Counted from the first letter of the stretch, positions 1-12,579 are shown. The stretch is 64,000 nucleotides of DNA from Siphonodentalium dalli (GCA_032622095.1 CP136068.1:126053989-126117988), one strand, 5' to 3'. The notes: a model not told the origin generated them from the letters alone. Numbers and translations are program-made.

Positions 1-63
1 TGTTGCCAGTAGCCATGCTTAGCCAGTAATGTGTGTTACCATTGTCAACAGAAGTAACCTGAC

Positions 64-138
64 TCAGGTGACCATTCCGCCTAGACGTACACGGTCAATC
101 CTTTTAGCAGGTTTGTCTCCAACGCATAGCATGCGAAA
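64..138 (-). CDS. Terminal exon (exon 5) of the galectin-like gene
   Basis: On the minus strand a pyrimidine-rich tract ending in AAG (from about 160 down to 139) precedes an open segment of 24 codons and a TGA stop at 64-66. It enters in phase 0, matching the phase-0 end of exon 4. The peptide ends in RIDRVRLGGMV, which resembles the last strands of a galectin fold, where an I-x-x-L-x-I-x-G-D-V type segment is usual. The preceding FRMLCVGD could be the strand before it. The exon is short and its assignment depends on the rest of the model. The 3' UTR would extend past the window's left edge. Confidence 0.5.
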   Translation of the reverse strand, partial: FRMLCVGDKPAKRIDRVRLGGMVT

Positions 139-2330
139 CTTAATAGAAAAGAGGAATAGCCCAATCAAATAACCGAATGCGCTACCAACGCTGTGCAGGC
201 AGTGTGACAATGGGATTTGCCTGAGTGGGAAGACGCGCATTAAGCGTGTCGATGATCGCACATTATTTCCATAAAGGACTATTGTTTACAAAATAAATGT
301 GTATGTTTGGCGCCATAAAATCACATGACTTTGTTCTGCCAAGTGCATCTTCATAGTAATACCATAACATCCACGTTACACGCTGGCTACGTGTGACTAA
401 ACATGGCTAGTGACTTATGATACGGTTTACTGGAATGTGATATCATATATAAGAGGATTCCCGCGACGGTAGATACGAAACAGATTAGCTTTGGTGAATG
501 GTATGAGTCGGTGTGTCGTATTCAGCAGCAAGCTTCCGTCAACGTAGAACTGAAATACAAAATATATCCAGGTAAGAAAGAACCAAAACACACAACGGAA
601 TGCCTATGTCAACGTGAGTAGCAACTTCAAGAATTTGAACTTCAATTTTGGAAACCATAACGTGGTGCATGTCCTGACCAGCGTCAATATAATTATTTCG
701 CCCGAAGGGGGGGGGGGGGGTATATAATAGTGGAAAATTGGATTCCACTGTGTCTCATGTGTCACTTGGTTTACCAATATGAGTAAATGTTAGCCCGAAA
801 TTACGATTGCTTTTCTTTGTTATCATATGAAATCGGAGTAAACCAGCTTCGAACCGGATCAAACCAGCCCAATATATTTTGGCCTGTGTCAATGGTACAA
901 CTGTATACCGAAACAATTAGCTAAAAGAAAATGAAGATGCATGCATCAGATCGTCCATGAATTATTTTACGAATAATTACTTTTTAAATCTTATACAATG
1001 TTTGATGTATTAAATAACGTATTCTACTAACGTATGATGTATATACTATACATATTAGCTATGCATATCTCTCTTTTAAACGAGGTAATGTACAGTTTTA
1101 TACTTGTTCTTGATAAACACGTAATGATTATTTTAAATTAAGATTATTAAGTGAAATGAATTAAAAATTGATACGATATTAAATCATATTTTGTACATGG
1201 ACGGAAACATTGTAGTTGCATATTTAAGATGAGAAGAAGCAAATAGTAGTGGCGTATTTACGATGAGAAGAAGCAAATAGTTAATTAAAACTAAAACAGT
1301 TAATATTATTACTGACCTTTAGTAAAGTAAATAGTTTTTAAAAATGTGAATTAAAACAAACTCCACTTTACAGACCATTTTACATTTTACATATAACCTT
1401 TTGACTGTTGCATGCCGGGACAGACACTATGCAAACACAGACCCATGCTTATCGGCGGCATGCATTTACTATGGGAGATTTAGAGTGGGTATATTAAACT
1501 AGTTATAACCTTGTCATCTTTTATAGTGTTTGCGTGAAATTTTAAACATATATCAGGGACATATATCCCTTCTAGAATGTTCAAAATCATTTTCAGTTGC
1601 TCATCGAATTTTTATTGATTTTATGCGACGAAATAGTCCGAAAATTCTGAAAATTGCGTTAACTGCTCAATGTTTTAAGGCGTTACAAAACGTCTAAAAA
1701 AATAGTTCTATCGAGAATATTCACACCATTTTCTTAGAGAACATAGAGTAAACTTAGTCCTATCAGAATATCGTAAAGGAGTTCCGTGTATTTTGGGATT
1801 AATTAACACTCAGACTGCCGAAACTGCCAACAATAAATTCGCTTTTTCGAGTCCCACGAAAATTAAACGTGTCTGTTTAAAGGTCCCAGTTTCGTGTCGA
1901 ATGGTGATAGAATCTCCATTTGTCATGTTCATGGATAAATTACATCACACTTAATCGGCTTATGTCCGCGGTCATAAACCTGTGTTTTTATAACAATTTA
2001 TTTGAGACAAACTGTTGCGCGAGTATCAGTCGGTGCTTATCAGTTGAAGTTAATGATCGTGCAGCCTGTGTAACAAATGTTCAAATACAGCCAGGGGGGG
2101 GGGGTCAGGAAATAAATTCCGGACACTAGGTGCTTTTTTATTTTTTCCGCCCACTGGGTACCCACCACCACCTATTTTTTATGTTTTCCGATTCTGGGAT
2201 AGGGACCCACACCCTTCAAACTGCTTCAAATGACTATTTTACTTAGTTGTCCTGACCTTATCTGATCTATGTTCCATATCATGATTATAGAAGCAGTCCT
2301 ACTTATAACTGTAAAGTTTCAAAGCAATTC
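139..2330. other. Presumed intron 4, distal part; no gene seen
   Basis: AT-rich sequence in which I see no convincing coding segment. It contains a 14-base G run at 707-720 and another G run near 2094-2103. The short open frames here have no recognisable motif and no consistent flanking splice sites. Confidence 0.5.
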
Positions 2331-2334
2331 TCCT

Positions 2335-2735
2335 ATAAACGTGGGCTGTAGGTTGTGCTGATGGATTCACATTTAAAATCCAAGATGGCTCCTGGTGGCC
2401 ATGTTTGTTTTTGAACAATTTTCGGTGACCCCGAAGATCCATATGAAGTTTGGTGACGACTGGATGAGAAATGTGACCTGTAAGATGTGCTAAAGGATTT
2501 AGTCATACAAAGAGTAAAATCCAAGATGGCCGCTGGCAGCCATGTTTTTTACAGCATTCGGGAAAAAATGGTAGACACCCATCGAGAGGTCACACCAAGG
2601 ATTCACATACAGTTTGGTGATGATCGGATGAGGGATAAGCTCTGTAGGGTGTGCTAAAGAATTTAGTGATGCAAAGAGTAAAATCCAAGATGGCTGCCAG
2701 TGGCCATATTTTTTCATCAAAAATCATTCAAGTTA
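2335..2735. repeat. Three tandem copies of a ~150-bp repeat
   Basis: The decamer CCAAGATGGC recurs at 2380, 2521 and 2685. Each copy follows a segment with GTGTGCTAAAG- or GTTGTGCTGATGG-like sequence and is followed by a GGCCAT or GCCAT segment. The units are 140-165 bp and partly diverged. The apparent open frames across this block (both strands) are by-products of the repeat. Confidence 0.75.
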
Positions 2736-3179
2736 CAGCTCCCATCTAGAGGTGATCCTAGACACATATACCGAATATCATTGAAATCGGTCAAAGTTTG
2801 TTTTAACACTATTGATTTATTTTATTATGGTTTTGTTTTTAATAGTCTATTTTATTTGAAGAGTTCAGTGAAAAGTTTAAATTTATTTGAAGGATGTTAT
2901 GTTTTCATTTATATCAGGTTTAATAAATGATTTTTAATAGGACTATTTAAATCTGAGCCTTTCCATGTTAATGTGAGTGACCCTAAATCCCCCATAGTAA
3001 ACGCATGCGGCCGTAAGCACGTGGCTTTGTTTGGATACTTTCGTTCCCAGCATGCATCATTCTCGCTATCTGTAAAATGCGTGTGTGCGTTCGCGGTGGG
3101 TCACAAGTAGGGACGCAGTGACAGGGGGTTTGGGTCTAAGTACTTGCATTGTATGCGACACTATACAGAGTATACGGGT

Positions 3180-5000
3180 ATAATTGAAAATTTCATGTGC
3201 ATGTTTTCACGTCTGGCCATCACACGTATGGACTATGGGAGCGGCGAGGGGCTATTTGGGTGCACGTATGTACTGCTTTTCCAATATTGATTGTCGCACT
3301 TCCGGGTCTGTTTGAAAATTTCATTGCATGTTCTCACGACAGCTGGTTATATGTAGGGACGCGGCGACTTGGGATTGACGTGTACGCACCTATATTGCAC
3401 TAGCTGGTGGACCCTACTTCGTCCGGGCTGTTTCCCCTCTGCTTTTCGGCGAATTGCGCGATTTGACATTGAATTGACCATTTTGAAGGTCAAGGTCAGG
3501 TCGGGGTCACGGTTTGACCCGTCCAAATCACTCCCCGGACAAAAGTACCCGACAAAAGTACACGTCGAAATCCGTCAGGTTTTATCCGATTTGACCTTGA
3601 ATTGACAAGGTCAGGTTGGGGTCACGATTTGACCCGTCGAAAACACTCCTATGACAAAAGTAACCCTAGGTATCAAATGTTGTCGAAATCCCGTCAAAAT
3701 TCGCGATTTGACATTGAATTGACAATTTTGAAGGTCATGGTCAGGTCGGGGTCACGATTTGACCCGTCCAAATCACTCCCCGGACAAAAGTACCCCGTTT
3801 TACCCGATTTGATCTTGAATTGACCTTTTTGAAGGCCAAGGTCAGGTCGGGGTAACGATTTGACCCGTTCAGAACACTCCCTGGACAAAAGTGGCCCTAG
3901 GTATCAAATTTCGTCGAAATCCGTCCCGTTTTACCCGATTTGACATTGAATTGACCTTTTTGAAGGTCAAGGTCAGGTAGGAGTCACGATTTGACCCGTC
4001 CATAACACTCCCTGGATAACATTACCCCTAGGTATCAAATTTCGTCAAAATCCATCTGGCAGTTTTCCCGGCCAGAGCTAACACACAGACAAACAGACAG
4101 ACAGAAGTCCCAAAATATATATGAGATGGGACCATGTATATTTGAACATTTCATGTGCATATTTTCACATGTCACAATATGTCCCGTGTAGAGACGTGGC
4201 GACGTGGGGTTAGGGTGTGCGTACTTATATTGCACGGGGCATTGTCTGGTCTATTTGATTATTTCATGTGTACGTCATCAGTGCTGATCACATCGTCACA
4301 GAGGGGTGGCACAGGGTTGGGGTGTACGTATACTTATATTGCATTAAACGCTGTCTGCATGGTCGGTTTGAACATGTCATGTGTATGTTATCATGGCTGG
4401 TCACAACGGCGTGGTACAAGGGGTGGGTTTACATACTTGTATTGCATTTGATTATAACGACGATATCTTCTATTACATGTGCATGTTTTCACGTCCGGTC
4501 ATCACGTGTGTGGACACGGCGACATGCGGTTGGGGAGCAGTATGTACTTTTTTATTATATTGATTGTGACACTGTCGGATATGTTTCACATTTTCATGTG
4601 CATGTTCTCGCGACTGGTTACATAGAGTGACACGGTGAAATGGGTTTGGCGTGTACGCACTTATATTGCATGGGACCATGTCTGTTTGAACCATTCATGT
4701 GCATGTTTCACGTGTCATAAGGTGTCCCATGCATGTAGAGGCGTGGTGACATGGGGCTAGGATGTGCGTACTTATATTACATGTGCATAGTACGTTGTCT
4801 GGTCTATTTGATATTTCGTGTCTATGTCATCAAGGCTGATCACATCGTCACACAGGGGGTGGGGTTAAGTATATTTATATTGCATGCAACACTGTCCGGT
4901 CGGTTTGAATATTTCATGTGTATGTTCTCATAGCTGGTCACATCGGCGTAGTCGAGGGATTGGGTATACATACTTTTATTGCATTTCATTATATAGGTAG
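3180..5000. repeat. Degenerate tandem arrays of two repeat types
   Basis: Two arrays interdigitate. At about 3460-4080 a unit of roughly 115 bp carries GATTTGACATTGAATTGAC followed by AAGGTCAAGGTCAGGTCGGG and GACCCGTCC; five copies are visible. Flanking it, at 3180-3420 and 4130-4980, a looser unit of about 130 bp repeats ATGTGCATGTT..CACG, GACGCGGCGAC and TACGTACTTATATTGCAT. The junction near 4080 has an ACAGACAGACAG-type run. The open frames here read through the repeats and are not taken as genes. Confidence 0.75.
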
Positions 5001-5699
5001 CATGTTATATTTTATATATCTTAAATTGCATATGTGTATTTGTGGTGACAACTCGATAAGCTGACGTTTCTTTTCTCAGCATCCGTCTTGGATTTTACTC
5101 TTTGCATCATTCAAGTTTTCGGAATACGGTACAGCCCTCATGCATCTGTCCGACTGCATATTGGATGTCACGATTTGAATCTATCGGCAAACCATAGAGC
5201 CCACGTTTATGAGCATGTAATTGTCAAATTGTACAAGCACGATCACGCTTCATATCTAGGGGTAATTTGACAATGCAAGCATCATGTGCTTGGTCGTGAG
5301 TACATCAGATATCTCGTTCTGACAGATACGTACATATGAATTTATAATATTAACTTTATAACATTTCCCCAATGTATGTGACTATTTTTTTGTAAAATAA
5401 TTCATGGGCGATCTGATGCATGCATCTTCTTTTCTTGTATATAATGTTCAGTAATTTCCAGATACACACCCTGCAATGAGATATGTGCTTCTTGTTCTGC
5501 AGCTGTTCGCGTTGGACAGAACATTATATTCGCCAATATTTTTAGTCATTCTGATTATTTTGACCATTATTAAAATTTCGACAATTAGAGGAAATACAAA
5601 TTATGATTTTTAAGAAATCCAAAACTAAAATGTGTATATACTGCAAATAAATTAACAAAGAAATGTCTGTTGATGAAACCACAAATCAATAAATTACTT
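5001..5699. other. No gene seen; AT-rich intronic sequence
   Basis: AT-rich sequence without recognisable coding potential. A palindromic stretch near 5215-5300 repeats ATTTGACAA/TTGTCAAATTG and CAAGCA..GTGCTTGG on opposite strands, probably a small foldback relic. Confidence 0.4.
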
Positions 5700-6185
5700 T
5701 TTATCCCACAGGATTAGAGTGAAAGACAACAACTGGATTGCTTTAATAGCTACCTGTTTAAAAAAAAGCTTAATTATTTACAGGAAGCCGATACAATAAA
5801 TGTAGTAGTAACAAATACAAACATTTGGTTGACAATTTGTTTAGGCCCAATAACCGCATATAGATGTAGGCCAAAATGGGGCAGACATCAATCGAATGTG
5901 TATTCCCAAAACAAACAAACAAAAAGAAACAGGGAGGGAGGGTTTTCAAAATAAGCGACTGGCTTCGCCGATAAATTTACTGGAAAGAAAGTTAACACCA
6001 CCACTTCGCGCATCCCTTCCGGCAAAAAATATAGTTACCACGATTCTGCTCTGCGAATTATTCCAATTCGCAAACTAAATAGCATTACTGCCAAAATACT
6101 TGTACTTTATAATTATGTTTTAATTTCGTCTAATTACTTCGCAACATCAGTGTATGGCTTACTTATCTGAAATGTCATGCGTTAT
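5700..6185 (+). pseudogene. Inverted, decayed copy of the duplicated galectin-type exon
   Basis: This plus-strand stretch matches the minus-strand sequence of 8775-9260 over about 480 bp. It includes the acceptor TTTTATCCCACAG, the start of the exon (RVK-NNW-A-IATCL type coding) and downstream non-coding sequence up to the shared GACATTTCAGATAAGTAAG motif, which here reads on the opposite strand. The coding part is broken: an A-run around 5759-5768 shifts the frame. It is therefore a dead inverted duplicate of the exon at 9035-9245 together with its intron flank. Confidence 0.7.
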
Positions 6186-7843
6186 GGTGTAGTGGTCTAT
6201 GCCAGTGAAAGACCTCGCCACCAAATATGTTTGTGCTTGTACACAATTTTGGTGTACATTCACGCATCTGGTTAACCCTTTGCGATAAAATACGTCGCTC
6301 TTATACGACTATGTTTTATAGATTAAAGAAAGGACACCTTTCGTGGCCGAACAACTACTGATTCAGTACCGACTGTAAGGGATTCCGTGAGATATAGAGA
6401 ATACCTATCGTTTGTGTTTGAATACCGAAATATCTCACGAGTGTCTGGAAAGAAATATAAAGTTTTCACGAGCGGCTACAAGCCGCTAATTAAATTCCGA
6501 TATTTCGTTCCAGACACGAATGAGATGTTTCAATATTGAAACAAAAACAATGTAGGTATTTGTTTTATTATATGCCCCCTTAGTGATATAAGCGATCTGC
6601 AGTGAAATAACAAAAACGCGATTTCGCCCTAGCTCCGAAGAGATAGCTACGACGTTATACGTTACGATGATTTTTCGCTATTTTATAGGCAAGCATATCA
6701 TAAATGGTGATATTCGGTGAGGTGATTGCCGAACATAGCCTTTAAATTATTGGCTAAGTTTGCGTAAATAACATTTTATTTTGCCAATTTATAAATCAGT
6801 GCATGCAGTAATTATACAACCGTTCTTCCAGGCATGCATTGTTAGCCAAAGTCTACACGCTGTCGAAGATCTGTTAACAATGGAGCGTATTTGAACGGAA
6901 TTTTATTTAAGTTTATTGTCCTACATATGTTTGGCTTCACACTGATGTATTTTAACATTAGAACTGCCTCTAGACATCATTGTATATTTTGCATTGTTGT
7001 AAAATTAATAAATATCCGGTAAATGTCAGTGTATAAATTATGTAATTCCGAACATAATATAGAGGGATGCATTGCATCAGCCAACAATGCCATGTAAACC
7101 CGAATTAATCACAGCCATAAACTTGTAATAGGTACATGTGGTTGATAGAAAACAAACATAAAGTGTTGAAAGTTCTACTATTTAAAAACAATGATGGCTT
7201 TAGTGTCCTGCATGATATAGACTGCATTCAAAATGCCTGTTTATGCAGACATCTGTCAACCATTTATATACTCAAAAAATGCAGATAATTATAATAACAC
7301 ACAGTCACTACTGACAAATAGACAGAAGCCTGTACTATTTACCAGTTCTTGACAAACAGGTTGAAACATTCAACACAGAATGAGCTTAAATATATACATA
7401 GTGGGGTTTCCTCCGAACATATTTGAATTTGTGTGTCTAGGGGTGGCTGTCGAAAAATGATCGGAAAAAAACTTGCTAACACGAAACAAATTGGGTCGAG
7501 GCAGTGGCGGGGTCCCACAAAATGGATAAAGTTAAAACAGTATCATACCTGTCTGAATTTTGTTTCTACATACTCATCCCTGATTTGTCTCAAATATTCC
7601 TTCTATGCACACGTGTCCAATATACATACAATGGTCGGCAGTATAATATTACATCCTATGTCGACTATTAGTTTTGAACGGACTTGTATATGCCTAGTGT
7701 TGCTTCCATAGCATGCCGCAACATATATCTACACATAGGTAACTTACCAACACCATGTTGTTGTCGGCCGTTAGGAGATATAACCTGATTATGCACACAT
7801 GTATTGCTGTGTCATTACATGTAGCTATGTATCAGCAACGTAC
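6186..7843. other. Presumed intron 4, proximal part; no gene seen
   Basis: AT-rich sequence. I found no reliable exon, although the galectin-like model would have room for one small phase 0-0 exon between here and the terminal exon. A paired motif around 6340-6540 (GTGAGATATAGAG, ATATCTCACGAGTGTCTGG, CCAGACACGAATGAGAT) forms short inverted repeats. Confidence 0.4.
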
Positions 7844-8048
7844 CTGCATCATTCTGGAATCGGCTCGTGCTTCAGCTGTGAAGTTCTTTCCAGTCACGAA
7901 TGGCTGAGATGAATTTTGGACGAGGATAACGTTCCAAGATTTATCCAAGCGAGAGTTAAATGTTATTGTATCCGAGTCCATATCCGTGTTTGCTTCAACT
8001 TTTAGCGCATAGTCCAGGCTGTTTCTGCCGCCGATGATGAACTTAAAT
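7844..8048 (-). CDS. Exon 4: core of the galectin-like domain
   Basis: The acceptor CGTTTCAG lies just above 8048 and the donor CAG|GTACGT at 7844/7843. The exon enters in phase 2 and leaves in phase 0. It continues from exon 3 into TFKFIIGG, then ITFNSR, then LVQNS, then NFTAEAR. These line up with the galectin hallmarks H-x-N-P-R, V-x-N and W-G-x-E-x-R: Asn, Arg, Asn, Glu and Arg are kept, while the sugar-contacting His is Thr and the stacking Trp is Phe. Known galectins bind beta-galactosides through these residues, so the ligand may be altered or binding lost. The match is by motif only, but exon boundaries and phases support it. Confidence 0.65.
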
Positions 8049-8215
8049 CTGAAACGACAATATTCTAGCAGGATGCGATCTGTTAAACTATTTACACTCG
8101 TACACACAATCGCGCTATGTAACTTGAATACATGATTTTGATTGGTTCAAATCACGTCATGTGACGTCGCGCGAACGCCCCAACTTATAATTCAGGAATA
8201 AAAAATAAAAACAGG
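8049..8215. repeat. Intron flank duplicated at 9262-9415
   Basis: The segment running through GTTAAACTATTTACACTCG, ACACAATCGCGCTATG and GCGAACGCCCC recurs as a direct copy at about 9262-9415 with scattered substitutions. The duplication covered the exon plus its upstream intron, giving exon 4 and its neighbour at 9035-9245. Confidence 0.8.
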
Positions 8216-8299
8216 AGAACCAAATAAGGGGTGGGGTGAATAATCACCGCATTTTGTATTTTAATTCACATAATACTGGATGACACTAAACATAAACTT

Positions 8300-8600
8300 A
8301 ATTAACCAACCAATTTGACCAAAATCAGTTGGCAGTTGGTATTGGGTTTTGATCAAAACCTAATTTGGTTACATATATGGGACAAACGTTCAAAATCAAT
8401 TTTGGTTTTTATCATACAATTTGGTTTTTATCAAAACTAAAATTGGTTTTGATCAAAACCAAAATTGGTTTCTGAAATTTTTGCTCAAAACCAAAATTGG
8501 TTTTGATGAAAACCAAAATTAGTTTCATATATATAAAAAAAACCAGTTGGCGCTTGTTGTTTGGTTTTGATCAAAACCTAATTTGGTTACATATATATGG
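8300..8600. repeat. Palindromic short-period repeat (AAAACCAAAATTGGTTTT)
   Basis: Self-complementary units built from AAAACC(A)AAATTGGTTTTGAT recur about seven times, with GGTTTTGATCAAAACC as the commonest core. The segment is therefore a run of small hairpins and holds no open frame. Confidence 0.8.
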
Positions 8601-9034
8601 GGCAAAGTTCAAAAGTTCAAATTTTTTTTTTTTTTAAACCTAAAAACATTGTCGTACAAAACGACGTACTTTATCGCACAGGGTTATAGATGCGTCAACT
8701 TAAACCCAAAAGTGGGTACAAACATAATCATGTTTGATCACGAGATCTTTCACTCGTATATATCATTACATCATACCGCATGACATTTCAGATAAGTAAG
8801 CTATACACTGATATTGCGAAGTACTTAGACGAAAATAAAACATAATTATAAAGTACAAGTATTTTGGCAGTATTGCTATTTAGTTACCGAATGGGGATAA
8901 TTTGAAGAGCAGAATAATAGGAACTATATCTTTGGCCGGGGGATGCGCGCAGTTATACTGCGTTAAACATTCTTTCCAATAATTTATTTGCCGAAGACAG
9001 TCGCTTGTGTTGACAACCCTCCCTCCCTCCCTGT

Positions 9035-9245
9035 TTAGGTTTGTTTTGGACTGTATACGCGTTCGATTGATGTCTCCCCCTTTTGGCCTACATCTGTATA
9101 GGCGGTTATTGTGCCTAAACAAATTGTCACCCACATGTTTGTATTGGTTACTACTACATTTATTGTATCGGCTTCCTGTAAATAATTATGATTTTCTAAA
9201 CAGGTAGCTATAAACGCATTCCAGTTGTTGCCTTTCACTCTAACC
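9035..9245 (-). pseudogene. Diverged duplicate of exon 4 (alternative exon or relic)
   Basis: A good acceptor (TATCCCACAG) lies just above 9245. Read in phase 2, as exon 3 would require, the frame stays open for about 70 codons before TAA at 9035-9037. It shows RVKGNNWNAFIATCL and then ADTINVVVTNTNMWVTICLG, which lines up loosely with DTITFNSR..WNVILVQN of exon 4 but has lost the galectin Asn-x-Arg and Glu-x-Arg residues. I see no donor, so use of this exon would end the protein early. It could be an alternative terminal exon or, more likely, a relic. Downstream flank and exon together were copied again, inverted, at 5700-6185. Confidence 0.5.
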
Positions 9246-9822
9246 CTGTGGGATAAAGAGCGATATAGCAGTATGCGTTCTGTTAAACTATTTAAACTCG
9301 TACACACAATCGCGCTATGTAACTTGAATACATGATGTTGAATTGTTCAAATCACGTTATGTGACGTTGTGCGAACGCCCCGACTTATAATTCAAGAATC
9401 AAACATAAAAACTGTCCTTTTTTACTACGACTGCTAACAGTAATGAGAGGCTGTATTATATCTGAACCCGCTTGGTGAACCGAGTATCACAATACTGCAG
9501 AGGGTACTTCTACGACCTCAGTAACTGGCCATAATAATGTTTGATTTAAATTAATGTAAGCGATTGTACGTTGGAAAGGGGACAAATGTAAGTTGTAAAA
9601 ACTTGTTCCCTAACCCCACTGTAAATGAATTTACAATAAAGTATGTTGAAAGTAAAAGAGTAATGCATATTATGATTTCCATAATCAGGTACCCAGTTTT
9701 TAAATTGAATGGTTTCGCATTGTCATTCATTTATCTTATATAGTATACTATGACGTATATATACACATGTATAATGTATACTTGTATTACTGAACGGGAT
9801 CATCCATTTAGTAAGGAATGTG

Positions 9823-10181
9823 TTAAAGGGGGACTGTACACTAAATCCGGCCATTTATGTGACCATCTCATTTTATACTTAAAAGAATATATGCAACAAA
9901 TGAATGAACTTGAGCCATGGGTGAGTGCAAAATGCAAGCATATACTTTATTAACGATGCAAACAACATTGTAATAATTACTACGAAAATGAATTTATGAC
10001 TGGAGTCATAAATTCACTTGCATTATAATTACCATGTTTTTGACATCGTTCATAGAGCAAATGAGTGCATTTTGCACAATGCATGGCTCAAATTCATTCA
10101 TTTGTTGCATATATTCTGTTGAGTATAAAAGGAGATGGTCCCATAAATGGTCGGATTTATTGGTGTACAGTACTTCTTTAA
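9823..10181. mobile_element. Foldback MITE (copy 1)
   Basis: The element is one large imperfect palindrome with arms of about 170 bp and its centre near 10003 (GAATTTATGACTGGAGTC against its complement). It starts TTAAAGGGGGACTGTACAC and ends GTGTACAGTACTTCTTTAA, so both ends carry TTAA. It has no coding capacity. A second copy in the same orientation is at 60917-61264. It lies only 28 bp from the splice donor of exon 3. Confidence 0.8.
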
Positions 10182-10209
10182 ATCTAAGATAATGTCATAA
10201 TATACTAAC

Positions 10210-10295
10210 GTGTTTCCATCCATTCTTCCTCGTACTCTGATTGTCCGGCCAGCAACCCATCCGCCCAGAATCGGCTGACTTACATAGCCATCACC
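10210..10295 (-). CDS. Exon 3: start of the galectin-like domain
   Basis: The acceptor TTCAAATCAG is just above 10295 and the donor AACAC|GTTAGT at 10210/10209. The exon is 86 bp, enters in phase 0 and leaves in phase 2, exactly what exon 4 needs. The peptide reads QPILGGWVAGRTIRVRGRM, matching the first strands of a galectin fold, where the usual pattern is P-x-x-G-G-L-x-x-G-x-x-I-x-I-x-G. The joined length of exons 2 to 5 is about 140 residues, close to a single galectin domain. Confidence 0.65.
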
Positions 10296-10439
10296 CTGAT
10301 TTGAATTATAATAAAAATTAGAATGATTCATTTGCAGAAGTATTGTTGTGTGTATGTACAAATCGTCAGCATTATATACAACTAGCTGAAACAGACTCCT
10401 GCGGAACGTGAAATACATTTCCTACTCTTTTATATATAG

Positions 10440-10800
10440 AGATAAAATATTTATTATGCTACTTGAATATATCCTCGTGCAAATAGGTTCATATTGGATC
10501 TAAATATGTACATTGGTTCGTATTGGGCTTAAATGATTATGGAATAAGCCCAATGTGGACTTACACCCGTTATTCCGTTGAATGACGCGGGCCACAGTGA
10601 AAACACATATATAAAGAGCGACATTCTGGTGCTGCAACATATCCTCGTGCAAATAGGTTCATTTTGGACCAAAATATTCACATATGTTCATATTGGACGT
10701 ATCTGATTCTGAAATAGGCCCATATTGAGCTTATTTAAATTTTACGGGGGTTATTCTGAATTTATTTAATAAAATGTTTTCAAATCAAACTTTTAAATAA
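10440..10800. repeat. Dispersed repeat, two half-units; related copy at 36060-36380
   Basis: Two related halves each begin ATCCTCGTGCAAATAGGTTCAT and continue into a TTGG...CCCAA-type inverted segment. The sequence CGTTATTCCGTTGAATG and the following CAGTGAAAACA..ATAAAGA recur at about 36160-36220. There is no open frame of note. Confidence 0.7.
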
Positions 10801-11352
10801 CTAACGCCTTTATTACATCCCCAAGATACCGCGATTCACCACACCAAATTTGGTAGAAATCGGACTTCCGGAATTGATAACACTGGCCTAGTATACACTC
10901 ATACTAACATCTATGTCTATTCTTTGTAAGTAAATTCCAGTTTCGCCATATACTACAACATATGTTGTACTCGGCTTTACATTTAAAACGTATTTAGAAA
11001 CATATTCAATTGGAGTTTCTCGAAATCCTGAATATTTTGATAACCGGTTTAACAACCTTCCTAAACAGTTCAATATATTGTGCAGTTGCGATATGCATTT
11101 CCTGTTATTTATACATCAAGCTATACATGGCACCAGTCGCTTTAACATGTGTGTGTTTTCGAGCTTTACTAACATTATTCGCCTTCATTAATGGTATTTC
11201 CAGATATGTATATTAATTTACTGCTTCTACGAGGTTACCATATAGGGAAAGATGAGTTTCGGCTCTGCACCCCGATTGATCAGGGTTCATCAAGAATCAC
11301 CGCGAACCTCTGAGAATCGTCAATAATTTCATTTATTTAGTTTTGTAACAGT
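10801..11352. other. No gene seen
   Basis: AT-rich intronic sequence. Short open frames on both strands around 10888-11216 are antisense to each other, have no motif, and are not reported as genes. Confidence 0.4.
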
Positions 11353-11751
11353 TTAACCCTTTACCCAACAGAACGGCCCTGTGCCAATGCATTCTCTTAT
11401 ATATGCGAGTCGACCATAGGTCGCCTCGCATATATAAGAGAATGCATTGGCTTAACACATTAAAAATTATAAAATTGTTAAATAATGTAAGAAAAAATGG
11501 TAAAAAGTGTTAAAAAAATATTTTTTTAGGCCAATGCATTCTCTTATATATGCGAGGCAACCTATGGTCGACTCCCATATATAAGAGAATGCATTGGCAC
11601 AGGGCATAACTGTAACTATCACAATGTGGTCAAGGAGCCGGTTCCAATGATGTCCATATTTGTATGGTTCTATTGAGACAGACCGAAGATATTTTAGGCT
11701 GTTGAAGCTTTATTTGGCCGGTTTTTGCCGTTTTGTTGGGTAAAGGGTTAA
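11353..11751. mobile_element. piggyBac-type MITE, copy 1 (full length)
   Basis: The element is flanked by TTAA and has terminal inverted repeats CCCTTTACCCAACA...TGTTGGGTAAAGGG. A TTAA target site and CCC-starting termini are hallmarks of the piggyBac superfamily. Inside are two near-identical palindromes of about 66 bp (11383-11448 and 11531-11597), each built on CCAATGCATTCTCTTATATA, separated by an AT-rich spacer with TTAACACATTAAAAATTAT. No coding sequence is present. Confidence 0.85.
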
Positions 11752-12579
11752 CAACTAAATATGAATAAATTTCTTGTCTTGACTTGTTCATACCTTTACT
11801 GACCGCGAACATGACAGGATATCTTGGCCATGCGATTCACGTAGGATATAGTGAAGAGCGTTGTGAATACCGGTGAACGTGGCATTTCGCGGTGATTCAT
11901 GGTCGTATCGAGTGAGGTCTGATAAAAAAATGTTACTACCAAGTTGTTTGCACCATAGCGCTCCCTAATCATCGCCACTCAATCGTTCGGTGTTGAGTGG
12001 GTCACAGTGAATCACTCTCCCAAAAATATTGCCACGGTGTTGGGTGTTTTGTTTATCGCACACTATTTACATACTTTATATTTGTTTGAGAGACACTTGC
12101 TCCTGGTTAACCCTATTCTATAGCGGCAAGAGTGATATCTGACAATCTCAAGTTGTTAGAACCAATATATCACGAACAGATTCGGTTAGCGATGTGCGTG
12201 CACCTGTTTATTTACATGTAGTCAGGGGGGGGGTAATAAAAAAATTGCAGGAAGGTATGCCGGGGTGGGTGGGTGTCCCGATTGGCAAAAAACGCGTTTG
12301 TTTTACAACCTCTTGCAATTTTTGTACTAAAGACCTTTTGTGCCCTTATTTGACATTTGTAACAGTTTAAAACATATTATAAGAATTAATAACTGCAAAA
12401 ACACCATATTTATGTTACTGGCACCTCACATGGGCCTTAGTGGAGATGACATTAAGCTATGGCATGTTGCATATGGGGCGGTGGGGTGTCCTTGTCGACA
12501 CCATTCGAACGAAGCTCCGAGAAATGTAAAACTGAAATAAATAAACTTGTCTTGATGTAACTAAAGCCTAGATTATTGT
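11752..12579. other. No gene seen
   Basis: Intronic sequence with a G run near 12224-12232. I see no exon with convincing flanking signals. Confidence 0.4.

Noticed and set aside
3369-4694. Several 60-120 codon frames at 3.4-4.7 kb
   Set aside because: They translate tandem repeat units, and the same peptide phrases recur once per unit.
11383-11597. Paired 66-bp repeats as a CRISPR array or tRNA-like structures
   Set aside because: They are palindromic modules inside a TTAA-flanked MITE in an animal-type genome, with no spacer array.
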